Below, piece after piece: positions 41,639-54,413 of a DNA stretch of 64,000 bases (within the stretch, counting starts at the first letter, position 1; each line of letters opens with the position of its first letter). Both the position numbers and the translations under genes were made by a program. The DNA comes from Osmia lignaria lignaria (lineage: Eukaryota > Arthropoda > Insecta > Hymenoptera > Megachilidae). Below the pieces are notes generated by a model, which was not told the origin of the DNA, searched no databases, and saw only the letters and a list, made by a program, of their open reading frames with translations. The stretch is from the NCBI RefSeq assembly GCF_051020975.1, contig NW_027478162.1, positions 19,840,001 to 19,904,000 of the forward strand, written 5' to 3'.

Positions 41639-41960
41639 TCAGAAGCGTAGTTTTCGAGATATATCGAGATATTTAAAAGTTCCGAAGCCGCACCAACATA
41701 ATAGAGATACAGAAACACCGTGGCCCCTTTCGTTGAGATAACTCTGCACTAGTGCGAGCCGCAAATGCCACTTCCAGCTTAGCTGTGCAGAAGAAGAACA
41801 ACAAGAAGAAGAAATATCTGGAAATATGTCCGTCAGGCCCCTTCCCTTGAGATAAATCTGCAAATATCTCGGAAACGAAGCGAGCTATGGCAAAATGTTG
41901 AGAGACCTTTTTTGTAGAGAATTAAGTTTCCTACTATTTATGTTCTATGATATTTTTGGA

Positions 41961-43570
41961 TCAGATGCGTAGTTCTCGAGATATATCAAGATATTTAAAA
42001 GTTCCGAAGCCGCACCAACATAATAGAGATACAGAAACACCGTGGCCCCTTTCTTTGAGATAACTCTGCACTAGAGCGAGCCGCAAATGCCACTTCCAGC
42101 TTAGCTGTGCAGAAGAAGAACAACAAGAAGAAGAAATATCTCGAAATATGTCCGTCAGGCCACTTCCCTTGAGATAAATCTGCAAATATCTCGGAAACGA
42201 AGCGAGCTATGGCAGAATGTTAAGAGACCTTTTTTGTAGAGAATTATGTTTCCTACTTTTTATGTTCTATGATATTTTTTGATCAGACGCGTAGCTCTCG
42301 AGATATATCAAGATATTTAAGAGTTCCGAAGCCGCACCAACATAATAGAGATACAGAAACAGCGTGGCCCCTTTCTTTGAGATATCTCTGCACTATTGCG
42401 AGCTGCAAATGCCACTTCCAGCTTAGCTGCGCAGAAGAAGAACAACAAGAAGAAGAAATATCTCGAAATATGTCCGTCAGGCCCCTTCCCTTGAGATAAA
42501 GCTGCAAATATCTCGGAAACGAAGCGAGCTATGGCAAAATGTTAAGAGACCTTATTTGCAGAGAATTAAGTTTCCTACTTTTTATGTTCTATGATATTTT
42601 TTGATCAGATGCGTAGTTCTCGAGATATATCAAGATATTTAAAAGTTCCGAAACCGCACCAACATAATAGAGATACAGAAACACCGTGGCCCCTTTCTTT
42701 GAGATAACTCTGCACTAGTGCGAGCCGCAAATGCCACTTCCAGCTTAGCTGTGCAGAAGAAGAACAACAAGAAGAAGAAATATCTCGAAATATGTCCGTC
42801 AGGCCAGTTCCTTTGAGCTGAATCTGCAAATATCTCGGAAACGAAGCGAGCTATGGCAAAATGTTAAGAGACGTTTTTTATAGAGAATTATGTTTCCTAC
42901 AATTTATGTTCTATGATATTTTTTGATCAGAAGCGTAGTTTTCGAGATATATCGAGATATTTAAAAGTTCCGAAGCCGCACCAACATAATAGGGATACAG
43001 AAACACCGTGGCCCCTTTCTTTGAGATAACTCTGCACTAGTGCGAGCCGCAAATGCCACTTCCAGCTTAGCTGTGCAGAAGAAGAACAACAAGAAGAAGA
43101 AATATCTCGAAATATGTCCGTCAGGCCCCTTCCCTTGAGATAAATCTGCAAATATCTCGGAAACGAAGCGAGCTATGGCGAAATGTTAAGAGACCTTTTT
43201 TGTAGAGAATTAAGTTTCCTACTTTTTATGTTCTATGATATTTTTTGATCAGATGCGTAGTTCTCGAGATATATCAAGATATTTAAAAGTTCCGAAGCCG
43301 CACCAACATAATAGAGATACAGAAACACCGTGGCCCCTTTCTTTGAGATAACTCTGCACGATTGCGAGCTGTAAATGCCACTTCCAGCTTAGCTGTGCAG
43401 AAGAAGGACAACAAGAAGAAGAAATATCTCGAAATATGTCCGTCAGGCCCCTTCCCTTGAGATAAATCTGCAAATATCTCGGAAACGAAGCGAGCTATGG
43501 CGAAATGTTAAGAGACCTTTTTTGTAGAGAATTAAGTTTCCTACTTTTTATGTTCTATGATATTTTTTGA
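41961..43570 (+). repeat. Five-monomer block, copy 2
   Basis: Second copy of 40029-41638 in the same order. It carries GGCAGAATG near 42213 as a private change. The sixth unit differs between copies: 41639 has the TTTCGTTGAG/ATATCTGG form, 43571 the TTTCAGATAACTATGC form. Confidence 0.92.
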
Positions 43571-44214
43571 TCAGATGCGTAGTTCTCGAGATATATCAAG
43601 ATATTTAAAAGTTCCGGAGCCGCACCAACATAATAGAGATACAGAAACACCGTGGCCCCTTTCTTTCAGATAACTATGCACTATTGCGAGCTGCAAATGC
43701 CACTTCCAGCTTAGCTGTGCAGAAGAAGAACAACAAGAAGAAGAAATATCTCGAAATATGTCCGTCAGGCCCCTTCCCTTGAGATATATCTGCAAATATC
43801 TCGGAAACGAAGCGAGCTATGGCGAAATGTTAAGAGACCTTTTTTGTAGAGAATTATGTTTCCTACAATTTATGTTCTATGATATTTTTTGATCAGATGC
43901 GTAGTTCTCGAGATATATCAAGATATTTAAAAGTTCCGAAGCCGCACCAACATAATAGAGATACAGAAACACCGTGGCCCCTTTCTTTGAGATAACTCTG
44001 CACTAGAGCGAGCCGCAAATGCCACTTCCAGCTTAGCTGTGCAGAAGGAGAACAACAAGAAGAAGAAATATCTCGAAATATGTCCGTCAGGCCACTTCCC
44101 TTGAGATAAATCTGCAAATATCTCGGAAACGAAGCGAGCTATGGCAAAATGTTGAGAGACCTTTTTTGTAGAGAATTAAGTTTCCTACTATTTATGTTCT
44201 ATGATATTTTTGGA

Positions 44215-45502
44215 TCAGATGCGTAGTTCTCGAGATATATCAAGATATTTAAAAGTTCCGAAGCCGCACCAACATAATAGAGATACAGAAACACCGTGGC
44301 CCCTTTCTTTGAGATAACTCTGCACTAGAGCGAGCCGCAAATGCCACTTCCAGCTTAGCTGTGCAGAAGAAGAACAACAAGAAGAAGAAATATCTCGAAA
44401 TATGTCCGTCAGGCCACTTCCCTTGAGATAAATCTGCAAATATCTCGGAAACGAAGCGAGCTATGGCAAAATGTTAAGAGACCTTTTTTGTAGAGAATTA
44501 TGTTTTCTACTTTTTATGTTCTATGATATTTTTTGATCAGACGCGTAGCTCTCGAGATATATCAAGATATTTAAGAGTTCCGAAGCCGCACCAACATAAT
44601 AGAGATACAGAAACAGCGTGGCCCCTTTCTTTGAGATATCTCTGCACTATTGCGAGCTGCAAATGCCACTTCCAGCTTAGCTGCGCAGAAGAAGAACAAC
44701 AAGAAGAAGAAATATCTCGAAATATGTCCGTCAGGCCCCTTCCCTTGAGATAAAGCTGCAAATATCTCGGAAACGAAGCGAGCTATGGCAAAATGTTAAG
44801 AGACCTTATTTGCAGAGAATTAAGTTTCCTACTTTTTATGTTCTATGATATTTTTTGATCAGATGCGTAGTTCTCGAGATATATCAAGATATTTAAAAGT
44901 TCCGAAACCGCACCAACATAATAGAGATACAGAAACACCGTGGCCCCTTTCTTTGAGATAACTCTGCACTAGTGCGAGCCGCAAATGCCACTTCCAGCTT
45001 AGCTGTGCAGAAGAAGAACAACAAGAAGAAGAAATATCTCGAAATATGTCCGTCAGGCCAGTTCCTTTGAGCTGAATCTGCAAATATCTCGGAAACGAAG
45101 CGAGCTATGGCAAAATGTTAAGAGACGTTTTTTATAGAGAATTATGTTTCCTACAATTTATGTTCTATGATATTTTTTGATCAGAAGCGTAGTTTTCGAG
45201 ATATATCGAGATATTTAAAAGTTCCGAAGCCGCACCAACATAATAGGGATACAGAAACACCGTGGCCCCTTTCTTTGAGATAACTCTGCACTAGTGCGAG
45301 CCGCAAATGCCACTTCCAGCTTAGCTGTGCAGAAGAAGAACAACAAGAAGAAGAAATATCTCGAAATATGTCCGTCAGGCCAGTTCCTTTGAGCTGAATC
45401 TGCAAATATCTCGGAAACGAAGCGAGCTATGGCAAAATGTTAAGAGACGTTTTTTATAGAGAATTATGTTTCCTACAATTTATGTTCTATGATATTTTTT
45501 GA
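44215..45502 (+). repeat. Five-monomer block, partial copy 3
   Basis: The monomers at 44215, 44537 and 44859 match the first three units of the block. The fourth (45181) begins as expected but ends with the CCAGTTCCTTTGAGCTG tail and the GTTTTTTATAG junction of the third. Part of the third/fourth junction is therefore duplicated, and the next monomer (45503) is a further hybrid. Confidence 0.87.
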
Positions 45503-45825
45503 TCAGAAGCGTAGTTTTCGAGATATATCGAGATATTTAAAAGTTCCGAAGCCGCACCAACATAATAGGGATACAGAAACACCGTGGCCCCTTTCTTTGA
45601 GATAACTCTGCACGATTGCGAGCTGTAAATGCCACTTCCAGCTTAGCTGTGCAGAAGAAGGACAACAAGAAGAAGAAATATCTCGAAATATGTCCGTCAG
45701 GCCCCTTCCCTTGAGATAAATCTGCAAATATCTCGGAAACGAAGCGAGCTATGGCGAAATGTTAAGAGACCTTTTTTGTAGAGAATTAAGTTTCCTACTT
45801 TTTATGTTCTAACGATATTTTTTGA
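45503..45825 (+). repeat. 323-bp monomer (single-base insertion)
   Basis: Near 45811 the usual TTCTATGATATT reads TTCTAACGATATT, a net gain of one base. It is the only monomer in the window with a length change that is not a multiple of three. It could be a real mutation or an assembly error. Confidence 0.9.
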
Positions 45826-46469
45826 TCAGATGCGTAGTTCTCGAGATATATCAAGATATTTAAAAGTTCCGAAGCCGCACCAACATAATAGAGATACAGA
45901 AACACCGTGGCCCCTTTCGTTGAGATAACTCTGCACTAGTGCGAGCCGCAAATGCCACTTCCAGCTTAGCTGTGCAGAAGAAGAACAACAAGAAGAAGAA
46001 ATATCTCGAAATATGTCCGTCAGGCCACTTCCCTTGAGATAAATCTGCAAATATCTCGGAAACGAAGCGAGCTATGGGAAAATGTTAAGAGACGTTTTTT
46101 GTAGAGAATTATGTTTCCTACAATTTATGTTCTATGATATTTTTTGATCAGAAGCGTAGTTTTCGAGATATATCGAGATATTTAAAAGTTCCGAAGCCGC
46201 ACCAACATAATAGGGATACAGAAACACCGTGGCCCCTTTCTTTGAGATAACTCTGCACTAGTGCGAGCCGCAAACGCCACTTCCAGCTTAGCTGTGCAGA
46301 AGAAGAACAACAAGAAGAAGAAATATCTCGAAATATTTCCGTCAGGCCCCTTCCCTTGAGATAAATCTGCAAATATCTCGGAAACGAAGCGAGCTATGGC
46401 GAAATGTTAAGAGACCTTTTTTGTAGAGAATTAAGTTTCCTACTTTTCATGTTCTATGATATTTTTTGA

Positions 46470-47757
46470 TCAGATGCGTAGTTCTCGAGATATATCAAGA
46501 TATTTAAAAGTTCCGAAGCCGCACCAACATAATAGAGATACAGAAACACCGTGGCCCCTTTCTTTGAGATAACTCTGCACGATTGCGAGCTGTAAATGCC
46601 ACTTCCAGCTTAGCTGTGCAGAAGAAGGACAACAAGAAGAAGAAATATCTCGAAATATGTCCGTCAGGCCCCTTCCCTTGAGATAAATCTGCAAATATCT
46701 CGGAAACGAAGCGAGCTATGGCGAAATGTTAAAAGACCTTTTTTGTAGAGAATTAAGTTTCCTACTTTTTATGTTCCATGATATTTTTTGATCAGATGCG
46801 TAGTTCTCGAGATATATCAAGATATTTAAAAGTTCCGAAGCCGCACCAACATAATAGAGATACAGAAACACCGTGGCCCCTTTCTTTGAGATAACTCTGC
46901 ACTATTGCGAGCTGCAAATGCTACTTCCAGCTTAGCTGTGCAGAGGACGAACAACAAGAAGAAGAAATATCTCGAAATATGTCCGTCAGGCCAGTTCCTT
47001 TGAGCTGAATCTGCAAATATCTCGGAAACGAAGCGAGCTATGGCGAAATGTTAAGAGACCTTTTTTGTAGAGAATTAAGTTTCCTACTTTTCATGTTCTA
47101 TGATATTTTTTGATCAGATGCGTAGTTCTCGAGATATATCAAGATATTTAAAAGTTCCGAAGCCGCACCAACATAATAGAGATACAGAAACACCGTGGCC
47201 CCTTTCTTTGAGATAACTCTGCACGATTGCGAGCTGTAAATGCCACTTCCAGCTTAGCTGTGCAGATGAAGGACAACAAGAAGAAGAAATATCTCGAAAT
47301 ATGTCCGTCAGGCCCCTTCCCTTGAGATAAATCTGCAAATATCTCGGAAACGAAGCGAGCTATGGCGAAATGTTAAGAGACCTTTTTTGTAGAGAATTAA
47401 GTTTCCTACTTTTTATGTTCCATGATATTTTTTGATCAGATGCGTAGTTCTCGAGATATATCAAGATATTTAAAAGTTCCGAAGCCGCACCAACATAATA
47501 GAGATACAGAAACACCGTGGCCCCTTTCTTTGAGATAACTCTGCACTATTGCGAGCTGCAAATGCCACTTCCAGCTTAGCTGTGCAGAGGACGAACAACA
47601 AGAAGAAGAAATATCTCGAAATATGTCCGTCAGGCCAGTTCCTTTGAGCTGAATCTGCAAATATCTCGGAAACGAAGCGAGCTATGGCAAAATGTTAAGA
47701 GACGTTTTTTATAGAGAATTATGTTTCCTACAATTTATGTTCTATGATATTTTTTGA
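46470..47757 (+). repeat. Two-monomer tandem duplication
   Basis: Monomers 46470/46792 are repeated as 47114/47436 (offset 644 bp). Shared markers are CTTTTCATGTTC, GCACGATTGCG, GAAGGACAAC or GATGAAGGACAAC, TGTTCCATG and GAGGACGAAC. The monomer at 46792 has GCTACTTCC, which puts a stop in the reverse-strand frame; its partner at 47436 does not. Confidence 0.87.
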
Positions 47758-49045
47758 TCAGAAGCGTAGTTTTCGAGATATATCGAGATATTTAAAAGTT
47801 CCGAAGCCGCACCAACATAATAGGGATACAGAAACACCGTGGCCCCTTTCTTTGAGATAACTCTGCACTAGTGCGAGCCGCAAATGCCAGTTCCAGCTTA
47901 GCTGTGCAGAAGAAGAACAACAAGAAGAAGAAATATCTCGAAATATGTCCGTCAGGCCCCTTCCCTTGAGATAAATCTGCAAATATCTCGGAAACGAAGC
48001 GAGCTATGGCAAAATGTTAAGAGACCTTTTTTGTAGAGAATTAAGTTTCCTACTTTTTATGTTGTATGATATTTTTTGATCAGATGCGTAGTTCTCGAGA
48101 TATATCAAGATATTTAAAAGTTCCGAAGCCGCACCAACATAATAGAGATACAGAAACACCGTGGCCCCTTTCTTTGAGATAACTCTGCACTATTGCGAGC
48201 TGCAAATGCCACTTCCAGCTTAGCTGTGCAGAGGAAGAACAACAAGAAGAAGAAATATCTCGAAATATGTCCGTCAGGCCAGTTCCTTTGAGCTGAATCT
48301 GCAAATATCTCGGAAACGAAGCGAGCTATGGCAAAATGTTAAGAGACGTTTTTTATAGAGAATTATGTTTCCTACAATTTATGTTCTATGATATTTTTTG
48401 ATCAGAAGCGTAGTTTTCGAGATATATCGAGATATTTAAAAGTTCCGAAGCCGCACCAACATAATAGGGATACAGAAACACCGTGGCCCCTTTCTTTGAG
48501 ATAACTCTGCACTAGTGCGAGCCGCAAATGCCACTTCCAGCTTAGCTGTGCAGAAGAAGAACAACAAGAAGAAGAAATATCTCGAAATATGTCCGTCAGG
48601 CCCCTTCCCTTGAGATAAATCTGCAAATATCTCGGAAACGAAGCGAGCTATGGCAAAATGTTAAGACACCTTTTTTGTAGAGAATTAAGTTTCCTACTTT
48701 TTATGTTCTATGATATTTTTTGATCTGATGCGTAGTTCTCGAGATATATCAAGATATTTAAAAGTTCCGAAGCCGCACCAACATAATAGAGATACAGAAA
48801 CACCGTGGCCCCTTTCTTTGAGATAACTCTGCACTATTGCGAGCTGTAAATGCCACTTCCAGCTTAGCTGTGCAGAAGAAGAACAACAAGAAGAAGAAAT
48901 ATCTCGAAATATGTCCGTCAGGCCCCTTCCCTTGAGATATATCTGCAAATATCTCGGAAACGAAGCGAGCTATGGCGAAATGTTAAGAGACCTTTTTTGT
49001 AGAGAATTATGTTTCCTACAATTTATGTTCTATGATATTTTTTGA

Positions 49046-50008
49046 TCAGAAGCGTAGTTTTCGAGATATATCGAGATATTTAAAAGTTCCGAAGCCGCAC
49101 CAACATAATAGAGATACAGAAACACCGTGGCCCCTTTCGTTGAGATAACTCTGCACTAGTGCGAGCCGCAAATGCCACTTCCAGCTTAGCTGTGCAGAAG
49201 AAGAACAACAAGAAGAAGAAATATCTCGAAATATGTCCGTCAGGCCCCTTCCCTTGAGATAAATCTGCAAATATCTCGGAAACGAAGCGAGCTATGGCAA
49301 AATGTTAAGAGACCTTTTTTGTAGAGAATTCTGTTTCCTACAATTTATGTTCTATGATATTTTTTGATCAGAAGCGTAGTTTTCGAGATATATCGAGATA
49401 TTTAAAAGTTCCGAAGCCGCACCAACATAATAGAGATACAGAAACACCGTGGCCCCTTTCTTTGAGATAACTCTGCACTAGTGCGAGCCGCAAATGCCAC
49501 TTCCAGCTTAGCTGTGCAGAAGAAGAACAACAAGAAGAAGAAATATCTCGAAATATGTCCGTCAGGCCCCTTCCCTTGAGATAAATCTGCAAATATCTCG
49601 GAAACGAAGCGAGCTATGGCAAAATGTTAAGAGACCTTTTTTGTAGAGAATTAAGTTTCCTACTTTTTATGTTCTATGATATTTTTTGATCAGATGCGTA
49701 GTTCTCGAGATATATCAAGATATTTAAAAGTTCCGAAGCCGCACCAACATAATAGAGATACAGAAACAGCGTGGCCCCTTTCTTTGAGATATCTCTGCAT
49801 TATTGCGAGCTGCAAATGCCACTTCCAGCTTAGCTGTGCAGAAGAACAACAAGAAGAAGCAATATCTCGAAATATGTCCGTCAGGCCCCTTCCCTTGAGA
49901 TAAATCTGCAAATATCTCGGAAACGAAGAGAGCTATGGCGAAATGTTAAGAGACCTTTTTTGTAGAGAATTAAGTTTCCTACTTTTTATGTTCTATGATA
50001 TTTTTTGA
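49046..50008 (+). repeat. Three-monomer block, copy 1 (20-unit register)
   Basis: Three monomers recur at 55477-56439 (offset 6431 bp: 20 units less three lost triplets). Shared markers are TTTCGTTGAG, AATTCTGTTTCC and, in the third unit, AACAGCGTGG with GATATCTCTGCATTATTG, one lost GAA triplet and GAAGCAATATC. Confidence 0.85.
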
Positions 50009-50327
50009 TCAGATGCGTAGTTCTCGAGATATATCAAGATATTTAAAAGTTCCGGAGCCGCACCAACATAATAGAGATACAGAAACACCGTGGCCCCTTT
50101 CTTTCAGATAACTATGCACTACTGCGAGCTGCAAATGCCACTTCCAGCTTAGCTGTGCAGAAGAACAACAAGAAGAAGCAATATCTCGAAATATGTCCGT
50201 CAGGCCCCTTCCCTTGAGATAAATCTGCAAATATCTCGGAAACGAAGAGAGCTATGGCAAAATGTTAAGAGACCTTTTTTGTAGAGAATTAAGTTTCCTA
50301 CTTTTTATGTTCTATGATATTTTTTGA
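49690..50327 (+). repeat. Two consecutive 319-bp monomers with GAAGCAATATC
   Basis: The units at 49690 and 50009 are both 319 bp and both carry the lost triplet with GAAGCAATATC. The first has AACAGCGTGG and GATATCTCTGC; the second has TTTCAGATAACTATGC. So the deletion haplotype sits on two otherwise different monomer backgrounds. Confidence 0.95.
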
Positions 50328-51937
50328 TCTGATGCGTAGTTCTCGAGATATATCAAGATATTTAAAAGTTCCGAAGCCGCACCAACATAATAGAGATACA
50401 GAAACACCGTGGCCCCTTTCTTTGAGATAACTCTGCACTATTGCGAGCTGTAAATGCCACTTCCAGCTTAGCTGTGCAGAAGAAGAACAACAAGAAGAAG
50501 AAATATCTCGAAATATGTCCGTCAGGCCCCTTCCCTTGAGATATATCTGCAAATATCTCGGAAACGAAGCGAGCTATGGCAAAATGTTAAGAGACCTTTT
50601 TTGTAGAGAATTATGTTTCCTACAATTTATGTTCTATGATATTTTTTGATCAGAAGCGTAGTTTTCGAGATATATCGAGATATTTAAAAGTTCCGAAGCC
50701 GCACCAACATAATAGAGATACAGAAACACCGTGGCCCCTTTCGTTGAGATAACTCTGCACTAGTGCGAGCCGCAAATGCCACTTCCAGCTTAGCTGTGCA
50801 GAAGAAGAACAACAAGAAGAAGAAATATCTCGAAATATGTCCGTCAGGCCCCTTCCCTTGAGATATATCTGCAAATATCTCGGAAACGAAGCGAGCTATG
50901 GCAAAATGTTAAGAGACCTTTTTTGTAGAGAATTAAGTTTCCTACTTTTTATGTTCTATGATATTTTTTGATCAGATGCGTAGTTCTCGAGATATATCAA
51001 GATATTTAAAAGTTCCGAAGCCGCACCAACATAATAGAGATACAGAAACACCGTGGCCCCTTTCTTCGAGATAACTCTGCACTATTGCGAGCTGTAAATG
51101 CCACTTCCAGCTTAGCTGTGCAGAAGAAGAACAACAAGAAGAAGAAATATCTCGAAATATGTCCGTCAGGCCCCTTCCCTTGAGATATATCTGCAAATAT
51201 CTCGGAAACGAAGCGAGCTATGGCAAAATGTTAAGAGACCTTTTTTGTAGAGAATTATGTTTCGTACAATTTATGTTCTATGATATTTTTTGGTCAGAAG
51301 CGTAGTTTTCGAGATATATCGAGATATTTAAAAGTTCCAAAGCCGCACCAACATAATAGAGATACAGAAACACCGTGGCCCCTTTCTTTGAGATAACTCT
51401 GCACTAGTGCGAGCCGCAAATGCCACTTCCAGCTTAGCTGTGCAGAAGAAGAACAACAAGAAGAAGAAATATCTCGAAATATGTCCGTCAGGCCCCTTCC
51501 CTTGAGATAAATCTGCAAATATCTCGGAAACGAAGCGAGCTATGGCAAAATGTTGAGAGACCTTTTTTGTAGAGAATTAAGTTTCCTACGTTTTATGTTC
51601 TATGATATTTTTTGATCAGATGCGTAGTTCTCGAGATATATCAAGATATTTAAAAGTTCCGAAGCCGCACCAACATAATAGAGATACAGAAACACCGTGG
51701 CCCCTTTCTTTGAGATAACTCTGCACTATTGCGAGCTGCAAATGCCACTTCCAGCTTAGCTGTGCAGAAGAAGAACATCAAGAAGAAGAAATATCTCGAA
51801 ATATGTCCGTCAGGCCCCTTCCCTTGAGATAAATCTGCAAATATCTCGGAAACGAAGAGAGCTATGGCAAAATGTTAAGAGACCTTTTTTGTAGAGAATT
51901 AAGTTTCCTACTTCTTATGTTCTATGATATTTTTTGA

Positions 51938-52256
51938 TCTGATGCGTAGTTCTCGAGATATATCAAGATATTTAAAAGTTCCGAAGCCGCACCAACATAA
52001 TAGAGATACAGAAACACCGTGGCCCCTTTCTTTGAGATAACTCTGCACTATTGCGCGCTGTAAATGCCACTTCCAGCTTAGCTGTGCAGAAGAACAACAA
52101 GAAGAAGAAATATCTCGAAATATGTCCGTCAGGCCCCTTCCCTTGAGATAAATCTGCAGATATCTCGGAAACGAAGAGAGCTATGGCAAAATGTTAAGAG
52201 ACCTTTTTTGTAGAGAATTAAGTTTCCTACAATTTATGTTCTATGATATTTTTTGA
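51938..52256 (+). repeat. 319-bp monomer on a GATCTGATG background
   Basis: It has the triplet loss in the mirror-repeat tract but keeps AAGAAATATC. Its ATCTGCAGATATC change near 52153 removes the TTG that opens the reverse-strand frame in other units. Confidence 0.93.
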
Positions 52257-53544
52257 TCAGAAGCGTAGTTTTCGAGATATATCGAGATATTTAAAAGTTC
52301 CGAAGCCGCTCCAACATAATAGAGATACAGAAACACCGTGGCCCCTTTCGTTGAGATTTCTCTGCACTAGTGCGAGCCGCAAATGCCACTTCCAGCTTAG
52401 CTGTGCAGAAGAAGAACAACAAGAAGAAGAAATATCTCGAAATATGTCCGTCAGGCCCCTTCCCTTGAGATAAATCTGCAAATATCTCGGAAACGAAGCG
52501 AGCTATGGCAAAATGTTAAGAGACCTTTTTTGTAGAGAATTAAGTTTCCTACTTTTTATGTTCTATGATATTTTTTGATCAGATGCGTAGTTCTCGAGAT
52601 ATATCAAGATATCTAAAAGTTCCGAAGCCGCACCAACATAATAGAGATACAGAAACACCGTGGCCCCTTTCTTTGAGATAACTCTGCACTATTGCGAGCT
52701 GCAAATGCCACTTCCAGCTTAGCTGTGCAGAAGAAGAACAACAAGAAGAAGAAATATCTGGAAATATGTCCGTCAGGCCCCTTCCCTTGAGATAAATCTG
52801 CAAATATCTCGGAAACGAAGCGAGCTATGGCAAAATGTTGAGAGACCTTTTTTGTAGAGAATTAAGTTTCCTACAATTTATGTGCTATGATATTTTTTGA
52901 TCAGAAGCGTAGTTTTCGAGATATATCAAGATATCTAAAAGTTCCGAAGCCGCACCAACATAATAGAGATACAGAAACACCGTGGCCCCTTTCTTTGAGA
53001 TAACTCTGCACTATTGCGAGCTGCAAATGCCACTTCCAGCTTAGCTGTGCAGAAGAAGAACAACAAGAAGAAGAAATATCTCGAAATATGTCCGTCAGGC
53101 CCCTTCCCTTGAGATATATCTGCAAATATCTCGGAAACGAAGAGAGCTATGGCAAAATGTTAAGAGACCTTTTTTGTAGAGAATTAAGTTTCCTACAATT
53201 TATATTCTATGATATTTTTTGATCAGAAGCGTAGTTTTCGAGATATATCGAGATATTTAAAAGTTCCGAAGCCGCACCAACATAATAGAGATACAGAAAC
53301 ACCGTGGCCCCTTTCGTTGAGATTTCTCTGCACTAGTGCGAGCCGCAAATGCCACTTCCAGCTTAGCTGTGCAGAAGAAGAACAACAAGAAGAAGAAATA
53401 TCTGGAAATATGTCCGTCAGGCCCCTTCCCTTGAGATAAATCTGCAAATATCTCGGAAACGAAGCGAGCTATGGCAAAATGTTGAGAGACCTTTTTTGTA
53501 GAGAATTAAGTTTCCTACTATTTATGTTCTATGATATTTTTGGA
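52257..53544 (+). repeat. Recurring TTTCGTTGAGATTTCTC monomer, three units apart
   Basis: The monomers at 52257 and 53223 share TTTCGTTGAGATTTCTC, which abolishes a forward-strand TAA. The two between them (52579, 52901) share ATATCTAAAAG. The ATATCTGG form appears in 52579, 53223 and 53545, showing local shuffling at a three-unit spacing. Confidence 0.75.
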
Positions 53545-54188
53545 TCAGATGCGTAGTTCTCGAGATATATCAAGATATTTAAAAGTTCCGAAGCCGCACC
53601 AACATAATAGAGATACAGAAACACCGTGGCCCCTTTCTTTGAGATAACTCTGCACTAGTGCGAGCCGCAAATGCCACTTCCAGCTTAGCTGTGCAGAAGA
53701 AGAACAACAAGAAGAAGAAATATCTGGAAATATGTCCGTCAGGCCCCTTCCCTTGAGATAAATCTGCAAATATCTCGGAAACGAAGCGAGCTATGGCAAA
53801 ATGTTGAGAGACCTTTTTTGTAGAGAATTAAGTTTCCTACTATTTATGTTCTATGATATTTTTGGATCAGATGCGTAGTTCTCGAGATATATCAAGATAT
53901 TTAAAAGTTCCGAAGCCGCACCAACATAATAGAGATACAGAAACACCGTGGCCCCTTTCTTTGAGATAACTCTGCACTAGTGCGAGCCGCAAATGCCACT
54001 TCCAGCTTAGCTGTGCAGAAGAAGAACAACAAGAAGAAGAAATATCTCGAAATACGTCCGTCAGGCCCCTTCCCTTGAGATAAATCTGCAAATATCTCGG
54101 AAACGAAGCGAGCTATGGCAAAATGTTAAGAGACCTTTTTTGTAGAGAATTAAGTTTCCTACTTTTTATCTTCTATGATATTTTTTGA

Positions 54189-54413
54189 TCAGATGCGTAG
54201 TTCTCGAGATATATCAAGATATTTAAAAGTTCCGAAGCCGCACCAACATAATAGAGATACAGAAACACCGTGGCCCCTTTCTTTGAGATAACTCTGCACT
54301 ATTGCGAGCTGTAAATGCCACTTCCAGCTTAGCTGTGCAGAAGAAGAACAACAAGAAGAAGAAATATCTCGAAATATGTCCGTCAGGCCCCTTCCCTTGA
54401 GATATATCTGCAA
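54189..54413 (-). other. Recurrent non-coding reverse-strand open frame (representative)
   Basis: About 183 of 198 monomers contain this roughly 74-codon reverse-strand frame, running from the TTG at CTGCAAA to the TGA in TGATCAG. It is probably not a gene. It lacks an ATG start, and most copies have no internal ATG. The monomer length leaves remainder 1 on division by 3, so frames cannot join. At least 12 units have internal stops. The common variant blocks change amino acids (RELRI/RKLRF, LQLAIVQ/LRLALVQ). A serine/cysteine-rich run is just the translated GAA/CAA tract. No domain is recognised. Confidence 0.85.

Noticed and set aside
54220..54245. RNA polymerase III B-box-like GTTCCGAAGCC
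   Set aside because: An extra C disrupts the GTTCGA core, no matching A box was found, and no RNA-like fold stands out.
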